64,000 nucleotides of DNA from Diploscapter coronatus (Eukaryota > Nematoda > Chromadorea > Rhabditida > Rhabditidae), in assembly GCA_964036155.1 (NCBI GenBank), contig OZ038423.1, forward strand, positions 46,515,249-46,579,248, given 5' to 3'. Position numbers and translations under genes: made by a program. The notes beneath the pieces are model-generated. The model was not told where the DNA came from, did not search any database, and saw only the letters and a list, made by a program, of their open reading frames with translations. Each line of letters opens with the position of its first letter. Position 1 is the first letter of the stretch. Of this stretch, positions 1-11,400 are shown one piece after another.

Positions 1-119
1 TTTACGGGGTAATTTACTTCATTAATCATCTAATCAAGTATTTAATTGGCCAATTATCTTAGAAAGAAAATGAGGCTCGGAGTGCGGAGCAGAGTAGTGT
101 TGCTCCATCAGTCAGTACG

Positions 120-3100
120 ATGACAACGGATGTGGAATCTGGGAAACATATGATAACGAAAAAGTCCAAGGAGAAGGTAGTTGCATTTAATTATACCTGA
201 AAATTTTAATTATGAGAAACTATTTTTCATTATATTTTTAAAAATTTTATAGAGTGGAAAAGTTATTTGTAAAAATATTAGACAAAGCTGTAGATCTTGA
301 ATTTTCATCTCCTTAATCTATGATGTCATCTACTGTAGACTGCCGATTATTCGATTAAAATGAAAAATGACGCATTTTCTGTATGCACACTCATTTATTT
401 TTGCACGTTTAAACATTGGCCATTTTTCAATTTCATCAATAGTCGAGCGTAATATATGTACGTAATTTTTGCATACTACTTTTATTAGTGTCTTGAAACT
501 TTTGATTTTTAGAAATTAGTCGTGTGCAGTTTCGGCTCTGCTATTTGTCTATTTATCCTGGTTTGTCTGGCCATAGCTCTAGCTGCATTTTGCGGATATT
601 GGCTGACAAAACAAGAATACGATCGTGAACTTGCTCATCTACAGTACTTTCCGTTAGCTCGGAGAAACTACAGTAATCCGAACGATGATTCTGACGAAGA
701 GAATGATGATGATGATGCTAATCTGAAGGAATTAGTCCCCTCTGCTGCAGAATTGAAGCTTCCCGACACGTTCAGCCCCGTCTGGTATAATTTGACGCTG
801 AAAATCAACCTACCGGGATACGTAGATATCCCGAAGGACAAGGAATTCACTACCGAAGGCAAATTACTCGTGAAGATCAAGACCTTAAAGGAATCTGACG
901 AGATTGTACTAAATGCGAGATCGCTGAAGTTTCCCGAGAAAACCGATGGAATTCAAATCACGAAGGACGGGGAGAATCAAAATGACGATACGATGAGCCT
1001 GATAGATGAAGCTCGATCTAAAAGGGAAGTCTCCGATGTACAGAAAATCTGGACGAACGAAACCTTAGAGAAGGTCTTCATTAAACTGAACCGCAAAATC
1101 CCGTCCGGAGAAGAGTTCGTACTGGAACTGCCCTACTCTGGAATGATCGATGATTCTCTCGAAGGATTTTTCCGATCCAAATATACGACTAAAGACGGGC
1201 AAAATCGAACGATTGCCATTTCTCATCTGCAGCCCAATTACAACAGGAAACTGCTTCCGTCATTTGATGAGCCACAACTTAAAGCGAATTGGAAATTGAC
1301 TATCATTCATCCAAAGGGAACTATTGCGAGGTACAATATTCATGAAAGTTACTTTGGTTAAAAATTTTACGATCCATTCATATATTTATAGCCTCGAATC
1401 TGAATCAAATATAAACTATGAATAGATTATTACAGAAGTAATGGAATGGAAATTATGGACGATGTGGAGTTACCTTCGAATGAGACTGAAATGGACTCAA
1501 TTAGCTCCGACTGGAAATCTACCACTTTTGAAGAAACTCCACTCATTTCTTCGTATCTGATGGGATTAACTATCACCGATTTCACACATGTCGAAGCTAA
1601 GACTAAATCTGGGACTACAGTGCGGGTCTGGGCCAGACCTGAAGCTACAGAGGCTGGGATCACGAAATACTCTTTGACGAAAGCTGTGGAGGCTTTTGAT
1701 TTTCTCGAGGACTACTATCAAATACCTCAACCTATGAAGAAGCAAGGTTTGAGTAGATTGAGTTTTAAATTTTACGTTAAGCTCCAGACCTGTTTGCCGT
1801 CCCCGATTTTGAGCCAGGCGCTATGGAAAATCCAGGGATTTTAATGTTCCGGGAAGCTCGATTGGTGTATGACGAGAAAAATGACACTCCTGAAACTTTA
1901 ATTAACGCTGCGATTACCGTATCTCACGAAGTTTCGCATCAGGTAAGCTGATCTGCGTGGTACTTTCCTTGAAAATCCGTATTTCAGTGGTTCGGAGACC
2001 TAGTTACTCTTTCCGGGTGGGATTCCCTGTGGCTGAATGAAGCCTTCGCCACTTACATGTCATTTTTCGTCATTAACCATACGATTCCGTACTTTAACGG
2101 GGCAAGCTATAATTTTCATTCCCAATGAAATTATGTTTTAAGCTGGAGTATTTTGTAAGACGCGATACAGAGTTGGCCTTTGACATGGATGAATTAGCTT
2201 CATCGCATCCTTTAACGATGAGAATCGACACTGCGGCTGATGCATATGAGATTTTCGACGGAATTACATATTTTAAGGTAATTTCAAACCTGATTCTCGC
2301 CAATTACAATTTAGCATTCTAGGGAGCAAGTATCGTTCGCATGATTAAAGCTATCATGGGCGAAGAAGCTTTCAGGAAGGGGGTTCAGGTATTTTTATTC
2401 AACAACTAAATTGAAATTTCGATTTTCAGGAATATATAAAATCGCACGCATTTGGAAATGCGAATTACACGGACTTATGGAAGAGTTTTACCTCAGCTTT
2501 GCCGAACGATGCAAAAACCTGGAACGGAGACAAGTTGGACATCGAGAAATTCGCTAACCCTTGGATTTTGCAGGCATTTAAATTTAATTTTATGATTTAT
2601 AAAAAAAAAAAATATCTAAGATGGGCTATCCCGTAATCGATGTCTATAGACTTGATGCCAATACCGTTGAACTTTCTCAAAGGAGATTCAAGGTTTTTTT
2701 TTAAAGTTATGTAATTTAGATCAAATTTACATTTAGCTGAATAACTTAACCCCTGAAAAAGCGAAATTCCGAAATGCCTTGTATTGGTATAAGTGGGATG
2801 TGCCGATTTTCTATGAAATAAACGGAAATAGACAACCTATGAAATGGCTACATGAAGGTTTATTATAGTTTGTCATAAATTAAAAACGTAAATTGTTTAA
2901 GCCCTTAGACTTCCCTTAAATCTAAACGATACCATGATTATTAATGGCGAAACGGAAGGCTTTTATCGAGTAAATTACGACGACGAAACGTGGCAGAGAA
3001 TTAACGACCAATTAAATCAAGATTATACTGTAATTCGCGTTTTTTCTTCTTTTTAAATTGAAATATTTCAACTCTCAGGTTTATTCACCAATGACCCGAT

Positions 3101-4830
3101 TAAGAATTCTATCTGATGTATTTGCGTTGGCCTCGGCGGAACAGCAGCCTTATGAAGTATAAATTATAAATTTTTACCCTTACATTAGATAATTAAACAA
3201 AATTTAGCTGGCATTAAATATCTCTAAATATTTATCAAAAGAGACCCATCCATACCCCTATGAAAAAGGAGTTAATAAAATCTTAGGAGTCTATGGAAGA
3301 CTGGCCAGTGAAGATAATGATCATGTTAAGGTAAGTCCTAAACTATTGATTTTAGTATAAATTAAACTTTTAGGACCTTCTAAAATCCCTAGTTTCCCCT
3401 GAAGATTTGAAGCGATTAGACGATTCCAACTGGGAGAGTCTTATCGATGAAAATCCTGAACATTTACTTGAAAGGTATTTTATAAATCATTTATTTAAAA
3501 TAAAGTTACAAATTTAGCAGTCGAGTTGGAACTCACATTAAAATCTACTGTGCTTTGGAGTCTAGAAAATGTCGCGATAAATTGTTGAGCTTGTTCAATG
3601 AAAAACTCATGATACCATGCAAAGACCAGAAAATTGCTAGTGACTGTACTTTGTGAGTTTTATAGAGTGCGTGAAAAGTTCTGTCACCTTTCATTAAAAA
3701 CACGTTATCAAAAAATCGAATTCAATATGAAGGGTCGCTTATTTTTCATCAGAGTTATTAAAGATAATATTCCTGAACGACTAAACTGATAGTCTACCCA
3801 TTAGGTAACATAATTAGCCAAAATTCCACTAAAATATTCAATCCAAATTGACTAACTACCATTTTTCGCCAGAGTTTCGCAATTAAAATTATAATGTGTT
3901 ATAATCCGAAATGCGCATAGAGTTAAATTTAGCGTCAATTATAAATGCAGTACATTACCGGTAAGTGAAATCCATCCATGAATATCATTTTCATGCCCTA
4001 GGGAATACAAGAATGCAAAATTAAGTTTCTGAAATTACGATAAACCATCGCTAAATGCGTGTTGAAAAAACGGTGCCAGAACTTTTCACGCATCCTGTAA
4101 TTAAAATTTTATTTAGTAAATAATTAAATAGTGATTTTAAGAGTCCCACTATCATTGAGAGAAACAGTCTATTGTGAAGGCGTGTCTCGCGGTGAAGAGG
4201 AGGAATTTGACGAAATAAAAAGATTAATTAAATCCGAGGTTCATCCAGAGGAAAGGAACCGTTTGGTGGCTGCTCTAGGATGCAGCAGAGATCCTAATGC
4301 ACTTAGAAGGCATCGTTTTAAAATTGGTGCATTTCTTAATTTACGTTTCAGACTACTGCTAAACATCTTGAATCCCACGACTTCTATCGTTAAGAAGCAG
4401 GATATTCACTTTTTATTGGCCTCGATGAATAGCAATCCAGTGGGACGTGAAATCACGACTAATTTCCTGATCGACAATTGGGGAAAAGTTGTTGAACGGT
4501 AATTTAAGCTTAATGTGTTGAATGAAGATTAGCTTTAGATTGAAAGAAGATCGAGATATTTTGACTTTATTAATCAGAAATGGCGTTGAACTTGGTAATG
4601 CCCGAGAGTTAAAGCAGGTATCATACTTGAATAAAATAATTTTGAAATTCAATAATTTTCAGATGAAGCAATTTTTATCGGATCACAAGAGGACTACCAG
4701 AGGGTTTGGCACTTTTAAGACGAAGATGGACCAGACTAGGGGGAAGATTCAGTGGAGCAAACTCCACTCGAAGGAAATCTTACAGTACCTCGACGGAAAA
4801 ATGGCCCAGAAAAATCAAGAGGAGTTGTAA
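120..4830 (+). CDS. M1 family zinc aminopeptidase, type II membrane protein (aminopeptidase N/ERAP-like)
   Basis: Exons: 120-176, 513-1330, 1436-1746, 1782-1942, 1988-2101, 2143-2277, 2323-2388, 2430-2573, 2621-2692, 2737-2857, 2902-3029, 3079-3156, 3208-3330, 3374-3474, 3518-3652, 4142-4309, 4352-4498, 4533-4617 (start may be 4539), 4663-4830; about 1043 residues. An ATG at 70 is out of frame and stops quickly, so 120 is the start. A short basic N-terminus and a hydrophobic segment (about residues 22-46) indicate a signal anchor with the catalytic domain outside the cell. The exopeptidase motif GAMEN and the zinc site HEVSH, then 18 residues, then Glu (NEAFATY) are intact at 1822-2050, so the enzyme should be active in trimming N-terminal residues. 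The C-terminal helical (ERAP1-like) domain follows. Intron 1747-1781 is only 35 nt; introns at 2102, 2574 and 4310 begin with GC. Intron 15 holds a mariner-like MITE. Substrate is unknown. Confidence 0.93.
3663..4097. mobile_element. Mariner-like MITE (435 bp) in intron 15 of the aminopeptidase gene
   Basis: Terminal inverted repeats of about 26 bp are visible: the left end reads TAGAGTGCGTGAAAAGTTCT, and the reverse complement of the right end reads CAGGATGCGTGAAAAGTTCT. The element is flanked by TA on both sides (3661-3662 and 4098-4099), the target duplication of Tc1/mariner elements. There is no transposase reading frame, so it is non-autonomous. Removing it leaves an intron of about 50 nt, the normal size in this gene. 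Confidence 0.85.
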
Positions 4831-4922
4831 TTCAAACAGGGTTTTTGAAGATTTAATTAAATTAATTAATCTAGTCTAGGTCTAAGTGTTGAGTATTTAT
4901 TTATTTGTCGATGCATAATGAA

Positions 4923-4928
4923 AATAAA
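4923..4928 (+). promoter_or_regulatory. Poly(A) signal AATAAA of the aminopeptidase gene
   Basis: An AATAAA hexamer lies 93 nt after the stop codon and 3 nt before the stop codon of the opposite-strand gene (4931). The two transcripts therefore must overlap at their 3' ends. Confidence 0.6.
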
Positions 4929-4930
4929 GA

Positions 4931-6513
4931 TTATTTCGCAAAGAAACAGTGTTCGTCGTCTGAAATATAGTCGCCACTTATGAAATCCACCGCATCCTCT
5001 AACGCCGTTTCCCATCTAAAATCACCGATTTAAAAACAGGTAAAAAATGAAAATGAACCTCTTCGCTGCCCTTTGTTTAGTCTCTTCATCGGCGTTACTT
5101 GACAATATTTCCAGAAGATATTCAATTCTAAAAGAGAATTCATTTAAAATTAGAACTCTAGTTTACCCTGCTAGAACAGCGCTTGTATGATGTTTCCTGA
5201 ATAGCGTCTTCAAATCTGAGAGCTTGAATTTGGGAGTTCTCAGATCGACTAGGGTGTAGTAATATTGACGGAAGACTTTCATGAAGTGGTTTCTTCTGTA
5301 ATCATATAAAGTCTCTTTAACTCCTTAACATAGGCTTAAGTGTCAACGCTGTTAAGATGCTAATAAACACTAATATGTTAACAATGTTAACTAAGCGCTT
5401 TGAATATTTTATGAATATCATGCCTAATTGATGGATCAGATGAAGTTATGATAAGGAACGATAAATCGTAGGCAGGATCGGTGAAGTGAATCTGTTCCCA
5501 GTCGGTAATTTCAATCAGCGCTTCATCTTCGAATTTGCAATTCTCTCCCGTTAATTTGCCATGGCACAGAAAGTGACTATCAAATGCAATTTGCTCGTGA
5601 TAATCAGACAATTCTTCAATCTGAAAAGTATAGTAACTAATATTTTAATTTAAGAAAAACTAATAGAAATAGTATCCTTAAATTGCTAGGTAATTTTATT
5701 TAATGTCTAACTTATTATTTTTACCAAATGCAAATTTATGATAATCTTACAAAATGCGTTATTTGATGAGGCTTGTGGAAATAATGTCGCATATCCCCTT
5801 CCACAGCTTCCTTCAATAATCCCACTAAAGGATGAAGTAGAGTCTGCTGTTGCTCCATTATATTCTCGTGGTTTTCCTTCACCGCACGGACGAACTCAAA
5901 AAGTCAAATTTATTTTGGAGAAAAAAACTATTTACCCCAATGGGAAGATTCGAAATATTAATCGAATGAATTTTGGCAATTGAGTCTGCAACCCTTAACA
6001 ATTCAGCCAATGATAATTCATATCGACTTTCAATAGGCTGATGCGCCGAAGAAAATCTCTGAAAGATACAAATTAACATAAAGTCGATAGAACTAGAAAT
6101 TACATAGAAATTGGTGACGAAAATCGAGTGATTAGCATGCTGATCTTCGATTTGAAACGATCGAATCAGTTTTTCACACGGGAGCTCCAACTTCTCTGTG
6201 TCCAGCAACTCGAGGAAGAACTTGGAATTGTAAAATGCGCCCTAAAATTATGCTAATTTTTAGCATTTCTAAAATGTAATACCAATCTAGCTCCCTCTTC
6301 CATGGTAACTGCCTCATTATTTGTATCTCTGACTAGGTGCATTCTATACCAGACGCCTCGAGACTAAAATTGAAAAAAAATCAATACGATGCATCGATTA
6401 GTTAAAATAACCTCCAATTCCACAGTGGTGACCCCATTCACAGAGGCCTGAGGACGAGTTTGTTCGTACTCAAAAATTCCCAACTCTCTAGCGACTAATT
6501 CAGTGACTTGCAT
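4931..6513 (-). CDS. CHK kinase-like / DUF1679 (choline-kinase-like fold) protein, probable pseudokinase
   Basis: Exons in transcript order: 6513-6412, 6363-6283, 6241-6104, 6058-5936, 5894-5751, 5620-5392, 5323-5167, 5127-5059, 5015-4931; 375 residues. The start ATG is 11 nt downstream of a TTTCAG site, suiting trans-splicing. The late half matches the aminoglycoside/choline kinase fold: a Brenner-like motif FLCHGKLTGEN (5572-5540) and then EITDWEQIHFTDPAYDLSFL. Active relatives have HGDxxxxN; here the catalytic Asp is Lys, while the following Asn and the metal-binding Asp of ITDWE remain. The FRQYYY segment at 5290-5260 fits the CHK family C-terminal part. CHK/DUF1679 proteins are expanded in nematodes; in insects relatives are linked to ecdysteroid phosphorylation. 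The substitution suggests a loss of phosphotransfer, or a binding role. Exon 5 uses a GAG 3' splice site. Family assignment fairly sure, function unknown. Confidence 0.78.
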
Positions 6514-8427
6514 ATTGAATATACCTGAAATGAATAAAATTGAAAATTCAGCAGAGAAGTATTGTTACTAGAGAGGCCTTATCATTCAATTTTCATGTGC
6601 ATTTCTCTTCTTCTTCTCCTTTTCTACTCAACAACCCTTATCATATCAATTTTATGCTCGAATTTTGGGGTATTACGTAATGAAATTCTTCGGAGCAAAT
6701 AGCATGGCATTTCACAATAAATAGTAGATAAAATTAAGGATAACTTGGAAAAGTAACTACATTATTTTGACAATCTGGAAAAAACAAGACAATAAGACGA
6801 CAAGACATACAAAATAGTATAGAGTAGGATAGGGAAAAGATCTTGTATGTTTTTTCCGATACTATTTCGTCATCTGTTGTCTTGTTTTTTCAGGCTGCCA
6901 TCGCGATGCACGTTGTGGTACTCAATTTGCCATACCACACCCTGCCCCTTACTCTTTCCATATTCATCCCCCAATTTTTATTATCCTTCCGACATATTCA
7001 AACTATGGATTTTCATGCACCCACATCTCTCCGGCATATTTTAAAAGTTAAAAAATTAGATCCTCCTTTAAAAATAATGCAACTACTTTTCCGTTGCTAA
7101 AATTAAGTAATAATTAGAATATATTAGAGATTTTACAAGTTAACTTAGCTTGTTTTTTTTCAATTCTTCATTGTGCACTCATATTTTGTATGCATGAAGT
7201 TCAATAGTCTATTGGTATCCAGTTCAAAACAGCCAAGTTCCCTTTATTTCAGCTTTTCCTCTTTCTATAGATAATTTTTAATGAGATCAATTTTTTCAAA
7301 AAATAAAACTTATTTTACAATTCACATATTACGTGAAATGACATTGTTTATCATTCCATGATAATTCAGGTATACGTAATCTCGATTATTTTTCTCGCCA
7401 CTAATTATAGACCTGGTGAATAATTATTCGCACACACAAATTATGCTGTGTTCTTAATAAAATAACTCAAGTCTTGGAGAGTTATTTATCTCGGAGAAAG
7501 TTTATGCTGTGTGCATATATTGGCCTATAGTTTTCTTTCCCGGCTAAGTTTCCGACCAAATTCAATTTCAACACAGCACAAAAAATAACTGCTCTTGTTC
7601 TCTAATCCAAATCAAGCTAATTACTAGTTCCCCACACTCTTTTCTATGGGAATTTTCCGCTTCCAAACTTCATCTTTTTCGTTCCCCACAAATTTTCCAA
7701 TATCTGAAATTTTTAATGTGAATTCAGCAAAAATTGAAATGTCGCTCAAAATCAATCTCTTGCACATGCATTTTTTCTCATTTCTAATTTCTTTTTGTTC
7801 AGCAGGAAAGAGAGCTTATCCTTTGCATCTTCATGGATACCTTCTTGGATAAAGCTGAATTCTATGAGATCCGTCTATTTATGAATATATCTCATTGAAG
7901 ATATTTTATTTCCCTGCAATGAAGATCAGAAATATCGTCATTTATTGCGTCACTTTTATTATAGACGAAGGAGTTTCTGCAAATAGACATTTTATTTGTT
8001 CGATCTTTTAAGACGTATACGTGTCTTGTTTCTTTAAGTTAATAGCGAATCCTCGTTTCTTAAAGAGTGTTCAGAATATCTTTTTCCTTTTCGAGTCATT
8101 AGTTTGGAAAGCATATATTTAAGTTAATCCCGAAAGGCATTTTGATTGAATCGAATATTTTGCAACGGCTATTTTAAGGTTCATGTCCCAAATTCAATTA
8201 TTTATGAGCTCTTCTATGTTTAATCCTATAGGATTCAATGTTTTCATTGCGAATTCTTTTATTTAAACTCGAAGTTTCATGCTCGGCGACATTTCTCATG
8301 TAATTTATACTCTGCTGCACTCGCAAATTAATTATTTTCACGACCTGTAGAGATTTGAAGCATTTTAAGACTAAGATAACTTGCTAAACTACAGATTTTG
8401 GCATATTCAGTTTCAGTTAAAGCTTAA
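6514..8427. other. Divergent intergenic region, no gene seen
   Basis: AT-rich spacer between the head-to-head CHK-like gene and the synaptotagmin-like gene. It should hold both promoters. Several open frames here (for example 6843-7100 and 7646-7852) lack splice context and recognisable residues. Immediately upstream of each ATG is a TTTCAG site (6525 on the minus strand, 8416 on the plus strand). Confidence 0.6.
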
Positions 8428-11400
8428 ATGCACAGTATTTTCACACGATGCGTGATGCAATTTTGTCCTCAGGTATAGCATTTTAAATAATAAATTTAAA
8501 AGAAATAAATGTGATTACTTCAGACGGGTTTCTTTTTCCGACCTTCGCACTATCAACCACCATTTCCTGATGATGAATTCGAAAAATATGAGCCTAAACC
8601 TAAAATTATTCTGGACACTTCAGAGGCAAATATTTTATCGCGATATTTTACTTAAATAAGTTAAATTTAGCCGGATATCACACAATGCTCCCATTCTGAC
8701 GCTGAAGACTTTGTGGATTTAGCCTCCCCAAGACTTAGATGCACTTCGCAATATAGTTTGAACAAGAAAGCTATTATTATTAAGGTTTAAACTAAAAATA
8801 TTTATATGTAAAAAAATTCTGATTTAAGGTATTTTCAATAGCGGGAGTAGATTATTTTGATCAGGACGAGTTGATACAGGCTAAATTAAATCGAAAGTTT
8901 AGTTTAAATAATTGTTTCTTTTAGATTCGTCTATCGTTATCCACGGATCAATCTACCAAACGTCAGACCGCCTTCGTTCACGGCCCGAGCCCTATCTTCA
9001 ATGAGATATTCAGCTTCACGAGCATTCAACAAGGTACATATCCTTGTTTATTTACCCGTACATTTAGGTAAATAATCTTTAACCTGACTAAAGCCGTTGA
9101 AAAGTGAGGGGCGAGGGTGGGAAATTTGGTCCTGAAATTCGAGAAGAATAGCTAAAAAATGCTGAAGATGTTAGAATTCAGAATGTTGTACAGCGGGACA
9201 TTCCCGTGGCTATTTTTGACATTTCAACGGAGCAACAGCAGGTCCAATTTCTACGCCCTGAGCGTGTTATTAAAGTCAACAATTGCTTATACTACTGCCT
9301 AAGAAGAATTCAGAATCACTACTACTCCTGGGCTGAATTTAGTTTAATCGTAATTAATTCTCAGACTTTGTATAAGTTCATTTATTTATGAAGACTTTAA
9401 TTCAGTATTCTCTGAAAATAGCTCGGCTTGCATATTTTTCATATGTATCTGAGACTGCTCTCTGGAAAATAATTAGATTTTCGAAAATAAGATTTGTGAT
9501 ATGAGACGGAAAGTAAAAGTAAAAGGAAAGGGAAAGGTAACACATTAAGGAAGAAGAGATCTAGAATATGGATATAAAATATCTCTTCTCCTTCGCAATA
9601 ACTCGGGATAGGACCTTATTTTTGCTATAAAGTCCTATAACTTTAAGGTTTATACATAGGCAAAAATTCATAACTCATCTCTGGGCCGTATTCAGTAAGA
9701 GAGTTCGATTTCTATCGCATTAGTGAGATCAGAGAATCATTTGAACCAAGTTTCAGCTCGGCCCGACCTTCTATCATATGATTTTCAAAAATTCTCATAT
9801 ATCGACCTCCTCCTACCAATTTACTTTTCCTATTAGTCTGATCTTTATCTCGTTTGATTCTTGACTGCTCTTTAGTTTATTCAATTTAATTCCGAAAGAT
9901 TGACAGGATTTCGAGTTTTCAGAGGAAATTGCATCTTCGATGATAAAGTTTCGAGTTTATGTGCGGCGGGGCAGCAACAAGGCCAGTCTGAAGGGCGAAA
10001 GTCAGCTGGACGGACAGCGGCTTTCTATCGACGGTCCGCTTCAGGTACAATTTTTAAACACTGTAATACCAGCATAAGATTCTAGTTCTTTATGTGTAAT
10101 AATTTTAAATATGATTTTGATATACATTATGCATATCATTGCTTCAAAAATAGTCACCATATATCATTTTTCAATCCAAACTTAGAAATTTGATTTTTTC
10201 CTTAACCATAAAAAATTCAGTACAACCTCCTGATCAACCGAATTCAGCCGTTAAAATCGGAAAATCCACCGGTAAGTTCGAGTTTATTTCGAAATTTTCG
10301 TATTTCTGGTTTTCTGCAAATTTGGAGAATCCTTTAAGCGTCAGGACTCGTAACTTCCCCTCGGCTAATTTATCCCATTCTTTGTCACTCAGACAAATTC
10401 CTAACTTCAATGTTTTCCCATAACAAAGTCTGCTGCTTCTTTAAATTCGCAAAATCTGCTCCCTAAACTTTAAACTCCTATGACAATAATATTTTTCCTT
10501 AGGTTCAGACCAGGTCACAAATTTGTTCGCAAATATTTCCCTAAATACTTATTACAAGCCACTTTCTCGTGAGTCAGTTTAAAGAATTGTTTTTGTGGAC
10601 CACCTACTCCAAAATTTCGAAATTGTGTTTTCTGATTCCTCTAAAACACCTCTATTCATATGACAGTTTTCGAGAACAAAGGAATTCATTTTGTTGGGCG
10701 AATCTGGAAAAATCTCATCGAAAAATTGTCCTCTTTCTCTATATCTTTATGCCCTTCTAAGGGTCGACTCACATTATCCCCTGACAACTCAGCTTTTTAT
10801 TTATTCTCTCGTGTGCCGCAGATGGCTGTCAGTATCTTTCCCATTAACTGCTCCCCTTACCTCCGCGAGAGATTCCTTTCCAGGGGGCAAGAATAAAGTT
10901 TATCCGGATAGGGATTTGTGACCGGAAATCGAGCGCTTATCTCATAGTTTGTCTGAGATTGAACCTATTTACCTCGAACATATAAAATATTTTTAAAAAA
11001 TAGTTAGCTTCTTTTAAACCCTGTTTTTCATAGAAAAAGCTCAAGAAATTGGTTTCCTTGTCCCTTAAAATGGAATGAACGTTTTTCCATGCTTTCAAAT
11101 AGACCTGAAACTTATCTGAATGACTGAGTTTCAATTCCGTTTTTGTGTTTATTTAGAATTCGGCATTCGCTGAGTAATGCTCTCTTTTCAACACGACAAA
11201 CCCACAACTTCACTCCATTTCTTCGTTTTTCCATTATCTTCTTTTTTACATTGGATATCTTCATTTCTTTTGAGTTCATTGCACACTCGCATCGCATCGT
11301 ATTTTTATCCACACGACTAATTTTGCGTTTGTATTTTGAATTTTTCAGAGCGACGTCGCACATTTTATTATTTATCTCTATAAATCCCAGTCGACTGGAA

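Noticed and set aside
9206..9391. Open frame (MAIFDISTEQQQ...) between C2A exons of the synaptotagmin-like gene
   Set aside because: The preceding exon (phase 1) joins in perfect frame and C2 homology to 9923; this segment fits no phase-compatible splice path without a stop or loss of homology.
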